Source: Cohaesibacter sp. (GTDB taxonomy: Bacteria; Pseudomonadota; Alphaproteobacteria; Rhizobiales; Cohaesibacteraceae). Taken from it: a stretch of DNA of 50,404 nucleotides. The translations under genes were made by a program, and so were the position numbers. Positions 16,665 through 24,920 of this stretch are shown one piece after another. Location: the NCBI GenBank assembly GCA_025800105.1, contig JAOXSG010000059.1:1-50404 (forward strand). The letters run 5' to 3'. How positions within the stretch are numbered: the first letter of the stretch is position 1; every line of letters starts with the position of its first letter. Under the pieces are notes generated by a model that saw only the letters and a list, made by a program, of their open reading frames with translations, was not told the DNA's origin and made no database searches.

Positions 16665-18002
16665 CTATTTACCCACACAAAATTGTGAAAAAATAACACC
16701 GAGCATTTCTTCTACATCAATTTGTCCAGTGAGTTTCCCAAGCTCTTCCCCAGCCATACGCAAAAATTCAGATCGAATTTCTATTGGGGAGTCAGTATAG
16801 ATAAGCGCTTTCTCCACATAATCCACACAACAAGACAAAGCTTCAAATTGTCGCTTTTGCGTAACAAGAGCATTTTCCGCCCCTGTAAAGGATTTCTCAA
16901 TATGTTTCACAAACGAATCATAAAAATCCTGCATTCCGATCTCTTGCTTAACCGACACTTTAAAAACACCAGAAAGCTTATCGATATTTGTGAAATCAGA
17001 AATATTTTCGGAACCGACTCGATCAATCTTATTGAACAGAACCATCCGCTCTGCATCACTCTCCAGAGCAACACGCTCAGCATTAGAACTGACATCGACA
17101 ATCTCAATCAACAAATCAGCCGCTTGCGAGCGATCCAAAGCCCGGCGTATTCCCTCTTTCTCAACCAAATTGTCAGCATCGCGCAAACCAGCCGTATCAA
17201 CCAGCATCACCGGATAGCCTTCAATATCAAGATGAAGTTCCAAAAGATCCCGCGTCGTCCCGGCCTCTTCTGTCACGATGGCAACATCACGTTTGGCAAA
17301 CCAGTTCAACAAAGACGATTTACCTGCATTGGGATGCCCGACCAAAACAACCTGAAAGCCATCTCTGATCCGCTCACCTGATTTTGCATTGGAAAGAGAC
17401 TGCTGCATTTGCGCTTTTAACGCAGAAATCTTGGGCCAAATCACATCCGAAACAGACCCCGGAATATCTTCCTCATCCGAAAAATCCAGCTCTGCCTCAA
17501 TCATACTGCGCCCATAAAGCAAAATATCGCGCCATTCATCCAACTGTTTTCGATGATGACCACTGGCCTGACGCAACGCTTGCCGTCTTTGTTGTTCCGT
17601 TTCGGCATGAATAAGATCAGCAAGTCCTTCGACTTCCATCAAATCCATTTTGCCATTTTCAAATGCCCGCCGGGAAAATTCCCCAGCTTCTGCCAAACGG
17701 CATTCGTCAAAGGAAGACAAAAGATCAATCACAGCCGAAACGACAGCCCGTCCCCCATGACAATGCAGCTCCACGCAATGCTCGCCAGTAAAAGAATGAG
17801 GCGCAGGAAATGTCAGAACCAGAACCTGATCAATCACCTCGCCACTTCTATAATCCATTAAAGACCGCAAGCCGGCTGTTCGTGATTTCGGAAGCGACTC
17901 GAATAGCTGATCTGCTATCTCCAAAGCCTTAGACCCGGACAATCGAAACACAGCAACACCGGCAGGAACCGCACCACTTGATAAAGCAAAAATCGTAGAC
18001 AT
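16665..18002 (-). CDS. mnmE: tRNA modification GTPase MnmE
   Basis: A 445-aa GTPase (TrmE) that forms the U34-modifying complex with MnmG. The N-terminal tetrahydrofolate-binding domain (from MSTIFALSSG) leads into helical regions that flank an inserted G domain with Walker A VGHPNAGKSSLLNW, VDTAGLRD and NKID. The essential C-terminal FCVGK ends the protein. The start is taken as the ATG at 18002, preceded by GCGGATGAG; a TTG four codons upstream is the alternative. GANTC-rich DNA lies upstream. Confidence 0.96.
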   Translation of the reverse strand: MSTIFALSSGAVPAGVAVFRLSGSKALEIADQLFESLPKSRTAGLRSLMDYRSGEVIDQVLVLTFPAPHSFTGEHCVELHCHGGRAVVSAVIDLLSSFDECRLAEAGEFSRRAFENGKMDLMEVEGLADLIHAETEQQRRQALRQASGHHRKQLDEWRDILLYGRSMIEAELDFSDEEDIPGSVSDVIWPKISALKAQMQQSLSNAKSGERIRDGFQVVLVGHPNAGKSSLLNWFAKRDVAIVTEEAGTTRDLLELHLDIEGYPVMLVDTAGLRDADNLVEKEGIRRALDRSQAADLLIEIVDVSSNAERVALESDAERMVLFNKIDRVGSENISDFTNIDKLSGVFKVSVKQEIGMQDFYDSFVKHIEKSFTGAENALVTQKRQFEALSCCVDYVEKALIYTDSPIEIRSEFLRMAGEELGKLTGQIDVEEMLGVIFSQFCVGK

Positions 18003-18063
18003 CTCATCCGCCAATCTGCCAGCCTCATCCAGACTTCATAAAAGAGAAGATCATTACGAAGGC

Positions 18064-18080
18064 GACTCGAATCGAGATTC
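18064..18080. promoter_or_regulatory. Triple-GANTC motif upstream of mnmE
   Basis: GACTCGAATCGAGATTC contains three GANTC sites at offsets 0, 5 and 12. The same arrangement (15 of 17 bases identical) occurs at 24878-24894 before dnaQ. The rest of the 278-bp mnmE-rho gap holds another GACTC (18154-18158) in a GAAGCGACTCGA repeat and the rho terminator. Confidence 0.5.
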
Positions 18081-18180
18081 CCATGACATCATGCAAAAAT
18101 ATGCTATCAAAAGAGAACCGAGATCTAAGAGAAATAAGGATTGTTTTAGAAGCGACTCGATTATTCAAAATCGATTTTCA

Positions 18181-18218
18181 AAAGAAAAGCCGCCAGACCT
18201 TTCAGATCTGGCGGCTTT
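18181..18218 (-). terminator. Terminator of rho
   Basis: AAAGCCGCCAGA (18186-18197) and TCTGGCGGCTTT (18207-18218) form a perfect 12-bp stem with a 9-nt loop. The leftward tail reads CTTTTCTTT. It lies about 60 bases beyond the rho stop. Confidence 0.85.
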
Positions 18219-18280
18219 GATAGCATGTTCAAAAATCAGCGCAAGAAAAAAGTAGCTCCTTTTTCCAGCCAGATTGTCAA

Positions 18281-19546
18281 TCAGGTATTCATCGTATCGA
18301 AGAAATCCGAATTATTCTTGGTTGAACGCAATTTATCGAGCAGGAACTCAATCGCATCTACATTGCTCATAGCACCCAAAATCCGACGCAGAACAAAGAC
18401 CTTTTGCAGATCTTTGCGATCCACCATCAGCTCTTCCTTACGTGTCCCGGATTTCAAAATATCCATAGCAGGGAAAATACGCTTATCGGAAACCTTACGA
18501 TCCAGAACAATCTCGGCATTACCTGTGCCTTTAAATTCTTCAAAGATCACTTCATCCATGCGAGAGCCAGTATCAATCAAGGCGGTAGCGATGATCGTCA
18601 AAGACCCACCTTCCTCAATATTACGCGCCGCACCAAAGAAACGTTTTGGACGCTGCAAGGCATTGGCATCCACACCACCGGTCAAAACTTTACCAGAAGA
18701 TGGGATCACCGTGTTATAGGCGCGACCCAAACGGGTAATTGAATCCAGCAAGATTACAACATCGCGGCCATGCTCAACCAGACGCTTGGCTTTCTCAATC
18801 ACCATTTCAGCAACCTGAACATGGCGAGAGGCCGGCTCGTCAAAAGTGGAAGAGACCACTTCTCCATTCACGGTCCGTTTCATGTCGGTCACCTCTTCCG
18901 GGCGCTCGTCAATCAACAAAACAATCAAACAGCTATCTGGATGATTGGCCGTAATGGATTTGGCGATATTCTGCAACAGAACCGTTTTACCGGTCCGCGG
19001 CGGTGCCACAATCAAGGCACGCTGACCCTTGCCAAGCGGGGCGACAAGATCAATCACCCGACTGGACATATCCTTGGAGGTTGGATCAACAGATTCCAAC
19101 TGAAAACGCTCATCAGGATGCAGCGGCGTCAGATTGTCAAAATGAACCTTATGACGCGCTTTGTCAGGATCTTCAAAATTGACACTATTGACTTTCAGCA
19201 AAGCAAAATAGCGTTCCCCGTCTTTGGGGCTGCGAATATGCCCCTCAACGGTATCACCGGTGCGCAGGGAAAAGCGCCGAATTTGCGACGGGGAAATATA
19301 GATATCATCTGGTCCAGGCAGATAATTTGCATCAGGAGAGCGCAAAAAGCCAAAGCCATCTTGCAGCACTTCCACAACACCTTCTCCGATAATATCGGTA
19401 TCTTTCTCTGCCAATTGTTTCAGAATAGCGAATAGCAGCTCCTGCTTGCGCAGTGTGCTGGCATTTTCAACCTCGAGCTCCTCAGCGAAATTGAGAAGTT
19501 CGGTGGGTGATTTTTGTTTGAGTTCTTGTAGTTTCATTTCGCGCAT
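18281..19546 (-). CDS. rho: Transcription termination factor Rho
   Basis: A 421-aa hexameric RNA helicase that ends transcription at Rho-dependent sites. An N-terminal Rho domain ([15 protein letters not shown]), a cold-shock-like RNA-binding domain ([22 protein letters not shown]) and the ATPase core with Walker [13 protein letters not shown] are all visible. The start is set at the ATG at 19546 (MREMKLQEL); a start three codons later is equally possible, and the open frame upstream is not family-like. It sits between mnmE and hemJ, as in relatives. Confidence 0.97.
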   Translation of the reverse strand: MREMKLQELKQKSPTELLNFAEELEVENASTLRKQELLFAILKQLAEKDTDIIGEGVVEVLQDGFGFLRSPDANYLPGPDDIYISPSQIRRFSLRTGDTVEGHIRSPKDGERYFALLKVNSVNFEDPDKARHKVHFDNLTPLHPDERFQLESVDPTSKDMSSRVIDLVAPLGKGQRALIVAPPRTGKTVLLQNIAKSITANHPDSCLIVLLIDERPEEVTDMKRTVNGEVVSSTFDEPASRHVQVAEMVIEKAKRLVEHGRDVVILLDSITRLGRAYNTVIPSSGKVLTGGVDANALQRPKRFFGAARNIEEGGSLTIIATALIDTGSRMDEVIFEEFKGTGNAEIVLDRKVSDKRIFPAMDILKSGTRKEELMVDRKDLQKVFVLRRILGAMSNVDAIEFLLDKLRSTKNNSDFFDTMNT

Positions 19547-19738
19547 AGCGAAAGTCTCGTTAAGCCAAAGCAACCATGGGAAAATGTGAGGTAGGATAGA
19601 ACAAAGCGCTATTGTTTGTTTTTGCGCTCTGCAAACTCTTCAAACCCGGCAAGACCAAATGGTCAGATGATTCGCCAATCAAAGAGTTGGCGGACCATAG
19701 CCCTTGTCAAAGCTCTTGCCAAGCCAAAAATGAAAGAA

Positions 19739-19763
19739 GGCGACTTCTGTCTAAGAAATCGCC
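19739..19763 (-). terminator. Possible terminator of hemJ
   Basis: GGCGACTTCT (19739-19748) and AGAAATCGCC (19754-19763) form a 10-bp stem with one wobble and a 5-nt loop. The leftward tail is T-rich but interrupted (TTCTTTCATTTTT). It lies in the hemJ-rho gap. Confidence 0.5.
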
Positions 19764-19800
19764 CTCAAAATGCAAAAATTGCCTAAATCTTGATCAAAAA

Positions 19801-20235
19801 TCAAAAAGGCTTGACCACCGCCAAAATCACAATGCCGAGCATCAAAAGCGTCGGCACTTCATTCAGCACCCGATAGAATTTATGACTTTTTTCATTTTTA
19901 TCCGCTGCAAAAACCTTCACACATTTGGCCAGATACATGTGATAGACACTCATACCAATCACCAGCAAAAATTTGATATGCAGCCAAATCGCATCTGGTT
20001 CCCAAATTCCAAAATGAAACGCCAAAGCCAGTCCCAAAATCCAGGCAACAATCATGGACGGGTTCATAATCGCTTTTAAAAGGCGCCGTTCCATAATTTT
20101 AAAAGTCTCAGATTGATCACTGCCAGCTTCTGTCTCTGCATGATAGACAAACAAACGCGGCAAATAAAAAATCCCGGCCATCCAGGTAATGATGGCAATG
20201 ATATGCAGGGCTTTCACCCAAAGATAACTATCCAT
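19801..20235 (-). CDS. hemJ: Protoporphyrinogen IX oxidase HemJ
   Basis: A 144-aa integral membrane protein that oxidises protoporphyrinogen IX to protoporphyrin IX in haem synthesis. Four membrane segments are apparent. The first contains VKALHIIAIITWMAGIFYLPRLFVYH, with the conserved His and the YLPRLFVYH motif, and LHIKFLLVIGMSVYH lies in the third. The start ATG at 20235 has AGAGGA upstream; the frame is open for another 23 codons that look non-coding. It follows hemE, an earlier enzyme of the same pathway, though a terminator and a parS-like site separate them. Confidence 0.93.
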   Translation of the reverse strand: MDSYLWVKALHIIAIITWMAGIFYLPRLFVYHAETEAGSDQSETFKIMERRLLKAIMNPSMIVAWILGLALAFHFGIWEPDAIWLHIKFLLVIGMSVYHMYLAKCVKVFAADKNEKSHKFYRVLNEVPTLLMLGIVILAVVKPF

Positions 20236-20254
20236 TCTGGTCCTCTGATAGAAG

Positions 20255-20270
20255 CATTTCACGTGAATCC
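20255..20270. other. parS: parS-like site 7 (weak), upstream of hemJ
   Basis: CATTTCACGTGAATCC retains TTTCACGTGAA but both outer shoulders deviate, and the right one forms GAATC (20265-20269). This is the weakest of the seven sites and the closest to the putative origin, about 1.1 kb away. Confidence 0.5.
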
Positions 20271-20283
20271 ATCGCACAAGGCA

Positions 20284-20314
20284 AAAGAAAACCCGCACAA
20301 TCAATCATGCGGGC
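20284..20314 (-). terminator. Terminator of hemE
   Basis: CCCGCA and TGCGGG (20292-20297 and 20308-20313) form a GC-rich stem with a 10-nt loop. The leftward tail is TTTTCTTTT. It lies just past the hemE stop. Confidence 0.8.
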
Positions 20315-20327
20315 TTTCAAACATCAA

Positions 20328-21359
20328 TCAAGCTTTATAGGAGCGCACCCTCTCAATCAATTGATGGACAAAATCAATATTGCCCTGAGGGGTGATGCCA
20401 TGGCCAAGATTGAAAATAAATGGCCCATCAGACCAGCTTGCCATAATCCGGTCAATCGCCTCATCAAGATCGCGGCCACCAGTGATCAGCAAGGTTGGAT
20501 CCAGATTGCCCTGCAAAGCGGTTTTGCCCTGAAGTTCATCCCGTGCCCAATCCAAAGGCACTGTCCAGTCAAGTCCAACAGCATTAACACCTGTTGCTTC
20601 AACAAATCCGACAAGTCTCTGCCCGGCTCCTTTTGGAAAGCCGATAATCTTTGCATCAGGGATTTGCGCACGAACACCCTCAACAATACGGCGAATGGGA
20701 TCTTGAGAGGCTGACAGGAAAAGAGCATCATCGAGAACACCAGCCCAGCTATCAAAAATCTGAACCGCATCAGCCCCGCATTTTAGCTGTTTGATCAGAT
20801 ATAAAATGGAAGCTTCAACCAAAATATCAATCAATTTCTTGAAAGCCTCTGGTTCCTGACGCGCAAACAACCGCGCTGGCGCCTGATCTGGTGTCCCATG
20901 TCCGGCAATCATATAGGTCGCCACGGTCCATGGAGCGCCACAGAAGCCCAAAAAGGTCGTCTCATCAGGTAAGGCCCCACGAATGCTCTCAACGGCCTCA
21001 AAAACAGGCGTAAGCCCTGTTAGCACTTTTTCTGGATCCAGTTTGGCGATTTCAGAAGGAGTGATTGGATCGAGCTGTGGTCCTTCGCCTTGTACAAAAC
21101 GAACAGATCGCCCCAATGCATCTGGAACAACCAAAATATCAGAAAACAGAATAGCCCCATCAAAACCAAATCGGCGGATAGGCTGTAATGTAACCTCGGT
21201 TGCAAAATCTGGATTGTAACAAAGATCAAGAAACCCGCCAGCCTCTGCTCTGGTTGCCCGATATTCTGGCAAATAGCGTCCTGCCTGACGCATTAGCCAG
21301 ATGGGAGGAATTTTTTCAGTCTGGCCATTGAGAACATTTAATAGGCGTCTATTGCTCAC
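20328..21359 (-). CDS. hemE: Uroporphyrinogen decarboxylase
   Basis: A 343-aa enzyme that removes four carboxyl groups from uroporphyrinogen III to give coproporphyrinogen III in haem synthesis. The signature [17 protein letters not shown] lies near residue 20 and [13 protein letters not shown] near 140. The start codon is GTG, with GAGAG upstream. It faces away from the 499-bp gap that separates it from ppsR. In Caulobacter and Rickettsia the gene at this position borders the replication origin. Confidence 0.97.
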   Translation of the reverse strand: MSNRRLLNVLNGQTEKIPPIWLMRQAGRYLPEYRATRAEAGGFLDLCYNPDFATEVTLQPIRRFGFDGAILFSDILVVPDALGRSVRFVQGEGPQLDPITPSEIAKLDPEKVLTGLTPVFEAVESIRGALPDETTFLGFCGAPWTVATYMIAGHGTPDQAPARLFARQEPEAFKKLIDILVEASILYLIKQLKCGADAVQIFDSWAGVLDDALFLSASQDPIRRIVEGVRAQIPDAKIIGFPKGAGQRLVGFVEATGVNAVGLDWTVPLDWARDELQGKTALQGNLDPTLLITGGRDLDEAIDRIMASWSDGPFIFNLGHGITPQGNIDFVHQLIERVRSYKA

Positions 21360-21858
21360 GTCACTCTCTCTTTCATGAAAATCCGTCTCTCACTCTTTTC
21401 CATAAAAGAAAAGTAAGAGAGTTTAAGGATTTTTTTATTCTTATTAGCCGTGGATTGCGGGATATGTTTTTCTCCCACATTTGCCCCACAGGCTTTCTAA
21501 GAAGGGGTCCTTGCCTTTGAAACATACATGCTTCCTGCTTACTGGAATTACGGGGACAAGTCTATTTCAATAATGATTCCAGTTGCCTTGCGCGTGGTCA
21601 AATTTGGAACAGTTAAATGAGCATTTGTAGACTGATTTCGAACAAAATGTGCATTAACATTTCATTAAGAATAGTAAACACACTGTTAATAAATCCAATC
21701 CCCAGCAATTGCAGATGTTGATGAAATCCATGATAGCGGGCATGATTTTCGCCAAGTCATCAAAAGGCCGATTTTATCCCGCTTTTTACACATGGGTTGG
21801 GGAAGAATCACTTTTTCAGATCCTTGAAAAGTCAAGATAAAAGTTAAAAAGGGGCAAT
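21360..21858. other. oriC: Probable chromosomal replication origin (oriC)
   Basis: A 499-bp AT-rich gap with no gene, between hemE and the DUF299 (RP001-type) gene, the position of Cori in Caulobacter and of the predicted origin in Rickettsia. It contains a perfect CtrA box (21654-21668), a near CtrA box TTAA-N7-TTTA (21423-21437), one relaxed DnaA box TTTTACACA (21784-21792, fitting TTWTNCACA), two GANTC sites (21575 and 21805) and an 8-bp inverted repeat ACTGGAAT/ATTCCAGT (21541-21548 and 21576-21583). Genes on both sides point away from it. No canonical TTATCCACA was found. The hemE and ppsR promoters must also lie here. Confidence 0.72.
21654..21668. promoter_or_regulatory. CtrA-type box in the putative origin
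   Basis: TTAACATTTCATTAA is an exact TTAA-N7-TTAA, the consensus bound by the cell-cycle regulator CtrA, which represses initiation at Cori in Caulobacter. A further TTAA lies at 21686-21689. Confidence 0.6.
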
Positions 21859-22710
21859 ATGCGCGGCCATTTTTTTCATCTTCATCTGGTCTCTGACGCA
21901 ACAGGAGAAACCCTGATTGCTGTTGCCCGGGCTGCCGCATCACAATATAGCAACAGCCAGCCCATAGAACATGTCCATCCCTTGATCAGAAATGAAAGAC
22001 AGCTGGAAAAAATCCTCAATCGTCTGGAAGATGAACCCGGCATCGTCCTTTATACATTGGTAAATTCAGATCTGGCTGAGAGATTGGAAAGGCATTGCCA
22101 ACAATTGCATATTCCTGTGTGCAATGTGCTTAATCCGGTTTTCAATATTTTCCAATCCTATCTTGGAGCCTCCGAACAGGGCTTGGCAGGGGCACAACAC
22201 AGTCTTGATTCTGGTTATTTCAAACGCATAGATGCGATGAATTTCACCATGAGCCATGATGATGGCCAGTCCCCGCAATCTGTGGGCGAAGCCGATATTG
22301 TGATTGTTGGCATTTCCAGAACATCAAAAACACCAACATCTATTTATTTGGCCAATCGGGGGCTGCGTGTGGCCAATATTCCTCTGGTGCCGGACATTCC
22401 CCTGCCCGCTCCTTTGCAAACATATACAAAGCCCATGGTGATTGGCCTGATTGCCAGCCCGTCTCGGATCATGCAAATTCGGCAAAACCGAATTTTGGGA
22501 TTTGGCAATGAAGGACGCGAAAGTGACTATCTCAACCGCAATATGATTGGAGAGGAAATTGCCTATACCCGCTCCATGTGCCAGCGCAATCAATGGCCCA
22601 TTTTGGATGTGACACGAAAATCCATTGAAGAAACAGCGGCAGAAATCTACAAATATTATCAACGTCACCGAAAAAAGATGGCTGCAAAGTCAGCCAGTGA
22701 TCTGCAATAG
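21859..22710 (+). CDS. ppsR: Kinase/pyrophosphorylase, PPSR family (DUF299)
   Basis: A 283-aa bifunctional serine/threonine kinase and phosphorylase of the PEP-synthase or PPDK regulatory family. These proteins use ADP to phosphorylate a Thr in the dikinase and reverse it with phosphate. The N-terminal FHLHLVSDATGETL and the P-loop-like VGISRTSKTPTS (near residue 150) are diagnostic. AAGGGG precedes the ATG. Which dikinase it regulates cannot be seen here. It is the homologue of RP001, the gene beside the origin in Caulobacter and Rickettsia, and opens the rightward run ppsR-maf-aroE-coaE-dnaQ. Confidence 0.92.
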   Translation: MRGHFFHLHLVSDATGETLIAVARAAASQYSNSQPIEHVHPLIRNERQLEKILNRLEDEPGIVLYTLVNSDLAERLERHCQQLHIPVCNVLNPVFNIFQSYLGASEQGLAGAQHSLDSGYFKRIDAMNFTMSHDDGQSPQSVGEADIVIVGISRTSKTPTSIYLANRGLRVANIPLVPDIPLPAPLQTYTKPMVIGLIASPSRIMQIRQNRILGFGNEGRESDYLNRNMIGEEIAYTRSMCQRNQWPILDVTRKSIEETAAEIYKYYQRHRKKMAAKSASDLQ

Positions 22711-22734
22711 CTGGATGAACAAGAACCACCAATC

Positions 22735-23361
22735 ATGATACAGACCCCTCTTATCCTTGCCTCAAAAAGTCAGGCGCGCAGCCAGCTTTTACAAAATGCT
22801 GGCCTGAATTTTACATGCCAGGCGGCCACTATCGATGAAAGAGCCGCCGAGCGCCCCTTGATCGAAGCTGGGGCACCACCAGAAGATATTGCTGCTATTT
22901 TGGCACAGGCAAAGGCATTGGATGTCTCGCAAAAATATCCCGATAGCCTGATCATTGGCGCAGATCAAACCCTTGGCTGCGGTGATCAACGCTTCAACAA
23001 GCCCAAAGATGACGAACAGGCACGATCTCACTTGCTGGCATTGGCAGGCAAAAGCCACAATTTGCATTCTGCCATTTGTTGCGCAAAGGGGGGCGAAATC
23101 ATCTGGCAAAGTGTTTCTACCGCGACTTTGACCATGCGCGATTTAACCGCGCAGGAAATCGGCCAATATATGGCCCAAGTGGGTGATAATGTGCGCTCAT
23201 CCGTTGGCTGTTATCAATTGGAAGGCATAGGCATTCAATTGTTTGAAAAAATCGAAGGCGATTATTTCACCATTCTGGGCCTGCCTTTATTACCACTTCT
23301 GGCTTATTTGCGTAGCGACCATGGCTTGAGCTTTCAGCCGCAGACAGTGGGATCATTTTGA
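22735..23361 (+). CDS. maf: Maf-like nucleotide pyrophosphatase
   Basis: A 208-aa Maf/Ham1-superfamily enzyme that hydrolyses non-canonical or canonical nucleoside triphosphates to monophosphates as a house-cleaning step. The N-terminal [16 protein letters not shown] corresponds to the ASxSxRR motif, and IGADQTL is the active-site acidic segment. The second basic position is Gln-Ala-Arg rather than Pro-Arg-Arg, as in one Maf subgroup. The stop overlaps the aroE start by one base (TGATG), so the two are coupled. Confidence 0.9.
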   Translation: MIQTPLILASKSQARSQLLQNAGLNFTCQAATIDERAAERPLIEAGAPPEDIAAILAQAKALDVSQKYPDSLIIGADQTLGCGDQRFNKPKDDEQARSHLLALAGKSHNLHSAICCAKGGEIIWQSVSTATLTMRDLTAQEIGQYMAQVGDNVRSSVGCYQLEGIGIQLFEKIEGDYFTILGLPLLPLLAYLRSDHGLSFQPQTVGSF

Positions 23362-24224
23362 TGTCGGAACATATGCAAGATCAAGCCATGAAAAAAGCCT
23401 TTGTGATTGGCTTTCCCATTTCTCATTCAAAATCCCCCATCATTCACAATCATTGGCTCCGCGAGCATCAACTCACTGGTATTTATGAGAAAATAGCGGT
23501 TGATCCCAAGGATCTGAAAGACTTTATCAGACAGTTTAAACAGCAAAATTATCAGGGCGGCAATGTCACCATTCCCCATAAAGAGGCGGTTCTGGATCAT
23601 GTTGACGTGATCCATCCAACAGCGAAACGATTGCAAGCCGCCAATACTCTTTGGTTACAAAATGGCCAAATTCATGCGGACAATACAGATGGATATGGTT
23701 TTTTAGCCAATATTGATCAAAATAAACCATATTGGCATCAAAACGACCCGGTAAAACAGGCTTTGATCTTGGGGGCCGGTGGAGCAAGCCGGCCTATCAT
23801 TGATGGACTTTTAGAGCGCGGCTTTGACATAACAGTGACCAATCGCACAAGAGAGCGAAGCGAGGCAATCGTAGAGCTTTTTATAAAATTGGGATACCAA
23901 GATCACATCAAGACAATTGATTGGCAGGATCGAAACAAGGCAATGACAGGGCAATCCCTGCTGGTTAATACAACCGCTCTTGGTATGTCAGGCCAGCCAA
24001 AATTGGATATTGATTTGTCCGATTTGCCAAAAACGGCTCTGGTCACAGATATTGTCTATACGCCCTTGAAAACAGATCTTTTGCTGCAAGCACAAGAAAG
24101 AGGCAATCCAAATATTGATGGCCTTGGCATGTTGCTGCATCAGGCAGTCCCCGGATTTGAAAAATGGTTTGGTCCGCGCCCCAAAGTGAGCGAATATCTG
24201 CGAAATCTTGTTTTAAATGCCTAA
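23361..24224 (+). CDS. aroE: Shikimate dehydrogenase
   Basis: A 287-aa NADP-dependent enzyme that reduces 3-dehydroshikimate to shikimate in aromatic amino-acid synthesis. The substrate site SHSKSPIIHN, the catalytic-Lys segment NVTIPHKE, the nucleotide-binding loop GAGGASRPI and NTTALGM are all visible. The chosen ATG overlaps the maf stop; an in-frame ATG at 23388 (MKKAFVIGFP) is also possible and is closer to the usual family N-terminus. It is part of the maf-aroE-coaE run. Confidence 0.96.
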   Translation: MSEHMQDQAMKKAFVIGFPISHSKSPIIHNHWLREHQLTGIYEKIAVDPKDLKDFIRQFKQQNYQGGNVTIPHKEAVLDHVDVIHPTAKRLQAANTLWLQNGQIHADNTDGYGFLANIDQNKPYWHQNDPVKQALILGAGGASRPIIDGLLERGFDITVTNRTRERSEAIVELFIKLGYQDHIKTIDWQDRNKAMTGQSLLVNTTALGMSGQPKLDIDLSDLPKTALVTDIVYTPLKTDLLLQAQERGNPNIDGLGMLLHQAVPGFEKWFGPRPKVSEYLRNLVLNA

Positions 24225-24257
24225 AAATCCATATTGTTAAGGGCAAAGGAAAAGACA

Positions 24258-24860
24258 ATGATAAAAATTGGCCTGACCGGTTCAATCGGCATGGGAAAAT
24301 CCACCACCGGCCAGATATTTGTTGAGCTTGGCTGCCCTTTGCATGATGCCGATGCCACGGTCCATCGCCTCTATCAGGGAAAAGCCGTTCCTTTGATCGA
24401 ACAAGCCTTTCCCGGTACAACCAATGACAAGGGGGTTGATCGTCAGGCTCTGGCCAAACAGGTTCTGGGCAAGGATGAAGCCATGAAAACACTCGAAGGC
24501 CTCATCCATCCACTGGTGCATGAAGAAGAACGCCTGTTTTTTGAAAAAGCCACCCAAGAGGGCGCAGAATGCGTTATTCTCGATATTCCGCTTTTGTTTG
24601 AAACAAAAGCCACGGCACGGTGTGATGTGATCATAGTCGTATCAGCGCCAGAAGAAGTTCAGCGAGAACGGGTGCTGGCACGACCCAATATGACGATCGA
24701 GAAGTTCGAAGCCATCAAGGCGCGGCAAATGCCCGATGCTGAAAAACGCAAAAGAGCGGATTACGTTATCGAAACGGATAAGGGTCTGGAAGTTGCAAAA
24801 GAGCAAGCCAGACAAGTTTTGACTGATATAAAACAACGTAACTTTATGAAAAGAAAATAG
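24258..24860 (+). CDS. coaE: Dephospho-CoA kinase
   Basis: A 200-aa P-loop kinase for the last step of coenzyme A synthesis, phosphorylating the 3'-hydroxyl of dephospho-CoA. The P-loop GLTGSIGMGKSTT is at the N-terminus, and LDIPLLFE with the ARQMPDAEKR segment follow as in the family. The start ATG has AAAGGA about eight bases upstream. It follows aroE by 33 bp. The first enzyme of the pathway, coaA, is elsewhere in the window. Confidence 0.96.
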   Translation: MIKIGLTGSIGMGKSTTGQIFVELGCPLHDADATVHRLYQGKAVPLIEQAFPGTTNDKGVDRQALAKQVLGKDEAMKTLEGLIHPLVHEEERLFFEKATQEGAECVILDIPLLFETKATARCDVIIVVSAPEEVQRERVLARPNMTIEKFEAIKARQMPDAEKRKRADYVIETDKGLEVAKEQARQVLTDIKQRNFMKRK

Positions 24861-24877
24861 AAATAATTCTCATTTCA

Positions 24878-24894
24878 GAATCGAATCGAGAATC
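24878..24894. promoter_or_regulatory. Triple-GANTC motif upstream of dnaQ
   Basis: GAATCGAATCGAGAATC, three GANTC sites at offsets 0, 5 and 12, in the 60-bp coaE-dnaQ gap. It matches the motif at 18064-18080 at 15 of 17 positions. Confidence 0.5.
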
Positions 24895-24920
24895 AAAAGA
24901 CAAAAATCAGGGCGGCATAA

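Noticed and set aside
16812-16826. TAATCCACA, a DnaA-box-like sequence inside mnmE
   Set aside because: One mismatch to TTATCCACA, isolated and in coding sequence; such matches are frequent by chance.
21360-21858. Possible small genes in the hemE-ppsR gap
   Set aside because: A leftward reading frame of 85 residues (21686-21943) runs across the ppsR start and lacks family features. The gap fits a replication origin better.
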